Source: Prosapia bicincta
Taxonomy: Eukaryota > Arthropoda > Insecta > Hemiptera > Cercopidae
Assembly: GCA_036971475.1 (NCBI GenBank)
Contig: JBAIZL010000028.1
Span: forward strand, 1,109,501 to 1,173,500
Reading direction: 5' to 3'
Length of the DNA stretch: 64,000 nucleotides
The translations under genes and the position numbers were made by a program. Positions 60,186 through 64,000 of this stretch are shown here, piece by piece (position 1 is the first letter of the stretch; every line of letters begins with the position of its first letter). The notes below the pieces were generated by a model. The model did no database searches. It saw only the letters and a list, made by a program, of their open reading frames with translations, and was not told the DNA's origin.

Positions 60186-60750
60186 ATTTTCAATCGTTAA
60201 TAAAATACGTTTTTATTCATCCAATCCAGTTCTTATAATTTTGTTTAACCTTCAGTGGATGACAATTGATGATAATACAGTTTTTCAAATATTTATTCAA
60301 TAATTAAATTCTGAAAATTGAAATCTACCAATTTTGGCACTGAGCCTATTCTCCGATAGCTAGAAATCAAATACAGTACTAAATGATGTATATGAAATTA
60401 TAAGTGAAAGATTCCTTGCAATAGTGAAGCATTACAAGAGGTGGATAGAATGAGAAGGCATAGACCACCATCAGCTTCTTAAATTATAAAGAAAAAAAGA
60501 GAGCGAATAAATAGTAATAACCAAAAATTATATAGTCAACAATTATATATATTGTATAGAGAGGGAAATGGAAAATTTCAACGAAATTAGTTTTATATTT
60601 TGTCACTTAATATTGTGATTCCTTTATACGTATTTACATATTATATTAATTATAATTATAAAATAAAATGTAACTAAAATAAAATTTTTCTTTGTCAACT
60701 GCAGTAGGAATTGACTTTAAAAAATCTTTTTTTATATTATTTGTTTATAA
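60186..60750 (+). mobile_element. Dispersed repeat family, copy 3
   Basis: Collinear with 18005-18695. It shares TTTTCAATCGTTAATAAAAT, GTGGATGACAATTGATGATA, CAAATATTTATTCAATAA, GATAGCTAGAAAT, GAGGGAAATGGAAAATTTCA and AATTATAAAATAAAATGTAA. The middle is more diverged and about 100 bp shorter. The preceding 40 bp resemble a single, decayed 45-bp unit. Same strand as the other two copies. Confidence 0.75.
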
Positions 60751-61160
60751 GACACTAGAATATACAATAAATGTTTTAAAATAATGGAACTACTTTTAGA
60801 AGAATATGTCGATAGGCAAAAGAATATGACTTCCTAAGTCGATAGGTAAAAATTAGTTTTACTCATAGGTGATAAATATATCATAAATAACACTTTACAA
60901 ATGTACACTTTACGTCTCCCATAGTTTTTTTTAATTTGTCTATATTTTCTTCGGTGTTATCATTGTGCGTTATGGAATCTTCTTTCCTATATTTCTGTTG
61001 TAAACGACATCTATTTTCATCTTTCTTGTAATTTATTGTCTCTTGTAAACTTAGCTCTCTAAAAGTGGTAGAGAGTTGTAACTTATTTGCTAAGTAGAAA
61101 TAGCTCTTCTATAAATTTTGCAATACAATCCTCCCCCGGAATTTACAAGTTTACATTATA
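60751..61160. other. AT-rich single-copy DNA
   Basis: Nothing recognisable. Confidence 0.5.
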
Positions 61161-61164
61161 ATAA

Positions 61165-61245
61165 AAGTTTGCAAAATGGAGGGCAGGTTTTATGGTTTTA
61201 CAAGGCCATCATCAGCTGATGAAATCATAAAACGTAGCACAGAAG
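61165..61245. repeat. Palindrome with back-to-back CTGATGA cores
   Basis: TCATCAG at 61209-61215 and CTGATGA at 61216-61222 meet as one palindrome. On the minus strand CTGATGATGGCCTTGTAAAA then CCATAAAACC resembles a decayed hammerhead with TAAA for GAAA. On the plus strand CTGATGAAATCATAAAACG is a shorter mirror. Probably the ends of two inverted retroelement tails, heavily eroded. Confidence 0.35.
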
Positions 61246-62160
61246 GTAAAGCTGTATTTCTTCAGTCCTAATTGGACAACTTCTTTCTTAATTAATGATT
61301 TATTTCAAAAACTACTGCAAATGCAAACTAAATATGGATTTGCAAATATAAAGCATTAATTTATGTGGTAATTATAAGAAAATTGACATCGTTTAAGCAT
61401 CAGCTGACAAGTGTATTAAATGCAATTATATACTTCTTCAGAGAAAGGACAAAATCATTTGAGATTTATTACTTTAATCATTAGTCTCTTATTAATAACA
61501 CGTTGTATGAGTATGTTCTTATGTGTGTTTATTGTGCTTAACGCATAGTAGAGGGGGCAATCATAGCTCGAGTGGGTACCAAAAGGATGTAGCTTATGCC
61601 TTTACCAGTTACAACTTACTAAACCAAGAATAGACTTCCTTACCATTTGCCCTGTCACTCTTATTCTTAGAGAAGCCTTCAAATGACCACGATACAATTG
61701 ATCAAAGTGATCAAGGCTCTTTATATATAGTTTATATTTACATATGTTCATTAAACAATATTCAAGACACTAGCTCAAGCGAAGTATAGTTTTCCCTCAA
61801 ACTGATATCTTCTTAGTCTTGTTCTTATTCTTTAAGAAAGAGTAACATGAAATTACCGACGCATTCGTCAAGTTGTTACTTTCCTTTACAGCCAAACCCA
61901 TCCTACATGAGCACTTTGGTCTTCTATTGCAAAGTAAGTAGGTCTATATAGGTACTAATTTAATGTAGTATTAAATTAGTGCTCTGTTTCATAAAGGCAT
62001 GTTCAGTTCGTGTAATTTCATATACGTATTTTTGTGTATTCAGGTTATGTTGGTACTCTTTAAAATTTAATCACTATTTATGGCTTTTAACAAAATTGTT
62101 TATTTTTTATTAGAACCTAGCATTTAAAAAAATCTGAAATGTTCCTACATTACCCAAACG
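61246..62160. other. AT-rich single-copy DNA
   Basis: No gene recognised. Confidence 0.5.
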
Positions 62161-62164
62161 AAAA

Positions 62165-62868
62165 TCTAAAAGGTACGAAGAGGTAAGAAGAGGCAAGAAG
62201 AGGTAAGAAGGGGCAAGAAGAGACAAGAAGGGCAAGAAGAGGGAAGAAGAGACAAGAAGAGGCAAGAAGAGGCAAGAAGAGGTAAGAAGAGGAATGAAGA
62301 GGCAAGAAGAGGTAAGAAGAGGCAAGAAGAGGCAAGAAGAGGTAAGAAGATGTAAGAAGAGGCAAGAAGAGGGAAGAAGAGGTAAGATAAGGCAAGAAGA
62401 GGCAAGAAGAGGCAGGAAGAGGCAAGAAGAGGCAAGACGAGGTAAGAAGAGGCAAGAAGAGACAAGAAGAGGCAAGAAGAGGTAAGGCGATGCAAGAAGA
62501 GGCAAGGAGAGGTAAGAAGAGGCAAGAAGAGGCAAGGAGAGGTAAGAAGAGGCAAGGAGAGGGAAGAAGAGACAATAAGAGGCAAGAAGAGGCAATAAGA
62601 GCCAAGAAGAGCCAAGAAGAGCCAAGAAGAGGTAAGAAAAGGTAAGAAGAAGCAAGAAGAGGTAAGAAGAGGAATGAACAGGCAAGAAGAGGCAAGAAGA
62701 GGTAAGAAGATGTAAGAAGAGGGAAGAAGAGGTAAGATAAGGCAAGAAGAGTCAAGAAGAGGCAGGAAGAGGCAAGACGAGGTAAGAAGAGGCAAGAAGA
62801 GACAAGAAGAGGCAAGAAGAGGTAAGGCGATGCAAGAAGAGGCGAGGAGAGGTAAGAAGAGGCAGCTG
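62165..62868. repeat. 10-bp purine-rich minisatellite (GCAAGAAGAG), about 70 copies
   Basis: The plus strand is almost all purine apart from one C/T per unit. Markers TGTAAGAAG (62351 and 62711) and TAAGGCGATGC (62482 and 62822) recur about 340-360 bp apart, so the right part copies the left. Leu/Ser-rich minus frames (up to 240 codons) and the Lys/Arg/Glu-rich plus frame (62294-62485) are artefacts. Confidence 0.96.
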
Positions 62869-63330
62869 AGTAGTTTTGAGTGGTTCATATTTAGCTGTCC
62901 TAATAAATATTGTCATTCAACAATGCGCAGTAGTCGAGCGTAACAGACAAGAGATCTCAAATTAACGGAGGATAGCAATCTACCCCTGTTATTGAGTGAT
63001 TGATGCACAGGTGGCCCCACGTGCCCAACAAATAAACGATCCAACAAATTACGCGCTATTCTACACTATAATGTACATTAGTCACTATCTCTACCCACGC
63101 TGCGACCGAAGCAACGGTGAAGTATAAACAGTGTGACATTTACCCATTGTGTTGTAGCGATCTTTCTGAACATAGAGATTGGTATTTCAAATAAAATCTT
63201 AAAAGTTGAAATCCCTTAAATTAAATTATACTACAAAATAAGCTTCCACCATCAATAGACACGTGTTAGGGGAATTACCCCAGTGAGCAGTCTCAAGTCC
63301 TGGTCGTAGATGCGACAAGCGGTATCTGTG
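62869..63330. other. Single-copy DNA of mixed composition
   Basis: Less AT-rich than average. AGTATAAACAG at about 63121 is TATA-like, but nothing shows a promoter. Confidence 0.35.
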
Positions 63331-63545
63331 CGGTGTGAAACGATTGGAATATTAAAGATGGTGAAAGTGAAGAGTGGCAAAGATGCATCCTTCCGGCTCG
63401 ACCCCTGCCAAAACGCACAGACGCGCAAGCTCGGGAAATCCACCTCTAGCTATGAAACCTCTACCCCCTCGAATCCAACCTCAACCTCGTGACTCCCGTC
63501 CCGGGTGACTAGAGTCAGTCCCGAAACGGGAGACTATTCAATAGA
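63331..63545 (+). other. Unidentified GC-richer segment with a short frame
   Basis: An ATG at 63358 opens a 44-codon frame (MVKVKSGKDASFRLDPCQ..., Ser/Thr/Pro-rich end, stop at 63490). It is followed by TCCCGTCCCGGGTGACTAGA and CCCGAAACGGGAG, which can fold. The composition resembles the leader or ORF1 start of a non-LTR retrotransposon, but I recognise no domain. An alternative is a small host exon. Confidence 0.2.
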
Positions 63546-64000
63546 CAATGATTATATAAATAAAAGTTTTCAAGTTGTCAGTATTAACGTGAAGTGTCTT
63601 GTAATAAATACTACAGCTGACTGAATTTCGTATAGAAATGCATACGATATACATACGATACAGATAAATACGTCATATAAATAATAAATGCAGGCTATAA
63701 TTAAATACTAACAAACAACCACGCACAAATAATTTATTTTCTGATCCACGTTTCATTGACAAAGTCATCCTCAGTGTGTACAACTACACGGAATCTTAAC
63801 CATAACTATAATTCGTAGTATTAGCTTTGTTAACTTTATGTCACAGTTAAAATTAGGGTTATGGGGAAAAAATATAACAGTTTAATCAGTCACTGAAAAT
63901 AGAATACTTAATTTCTCGAAGATGGCCAAAGGTTTAATAAAACATTTTCTTTCCATAACTAAAACACTACTTTGGGTACCCAAGAAGATAGGTAAAATAC
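63546..64000. other. AT-rich DNA with a minus-strand CTGAGGA/GAAAC motif
   Basis: Minus-strand CTGAGGA (plus 63768-63774), TGAC-TTT-GTCA, then GAAAC (GAAA at plus 63751-63754) resembles a hammerhead core. Two extra bases after helix II and no proper U-H site make activity doubtful. The rest is featureless. Confidence 0.3.

Noticed and set aside
62110..62888. Leu/Ser-rich minus-strand membrane-like proteins
   Set aside because: Three overlapping frames of the same 10-bp polypurine array; artefacts of simple sequence.

Overview
This is a gene-poor, AT-rich stretch of an animal nuclear genome, most likely an arthropod and probably an insect. That placement is an inference. It rests on decayed Jockey-like non-LTR retrotransposon sequence, Penelope-like element tails with a GIY-YIG endonuclease remnant and hammerhead-ribozyme-like motifs, a piggyBac-like relic, long (TA)n tracts and AT-rich single-copy DNA. 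There are no bacterial operons, tRNA or rRNA genes, CRISPR arrays or phage genes. I find no intact host protein-coding gene. Nearly every long open reading frame is a by-product of tandem repeats whose unit is a multiple of 3 bp, or a fragment of a dead transposon.

The window is dominated by unrelated minisatellite/satellite arrays, about 29 kb or 45% of it by my addition. By start position and unit length they are: 1.55 kb (72 bp), 5.29 kb (41 bp), 14.59 kb (39 bp), 17.47 kb (45 bp), 18.77 kb (117 bp), 27.95 kb (29/61 bp composite), 37.76 kb (28 bp), 47.36 kb (92 bp), 49.33 kb (21 bp), 53.54 kb (12 bp) and 62.17 kb (10 bp, purine-only strand). Several carry internal block duplications, which points to repeated unequal exchange or replication slippage.

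Transposon layout: a broken Jockey-like element spans about 0.18-5.2 kb with the 72-bp array inside it. A piggyBac-like relic lies at 15.25-15.87 kb, and its acidic N-terminal coding region seems to have expanded into the 39-bp array. A putative inverted-repeat element lies at 16.2-16.7 kb. A dispersed repeat family has copies at 18.0-18.7, 34.4-34.7 and 60.2-60.7 kb, and the 45-bp array grew out of its left end. Penelope-like tails lie at 25.4-25.6 and 34.7-35.7 kb, with related ribozyme-like inverted repeats at 44.8 and 52.6 kb, usually beside long (TA)n tracts. So at least three of the arrays appear to have been born inside mobile elements.

Between repeats lie AT-rich single-copy spans with a few GC-richer islands (about 10.7, 13.2, 24.7, 33.8, 36.5, 45.9, 48.6, 51.8 and 57.9 kb). 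Some contain transcription-factor-like motifs: a three-member POU octamer cluster, a perfect CRE and a nuclear-receptor direct repeat. They are the best candidates for conserved regulatory DNA, but only cross-species alignment could establish this. I see no convincing new molecular system. The most unusual points are the repeated birth of minisatellites inside transposons, the hairpin-embedded hammerhead motifs paired with (TA)n, and the roughly 3.3-kb 12-bp array that is open in nearly every reading frame.
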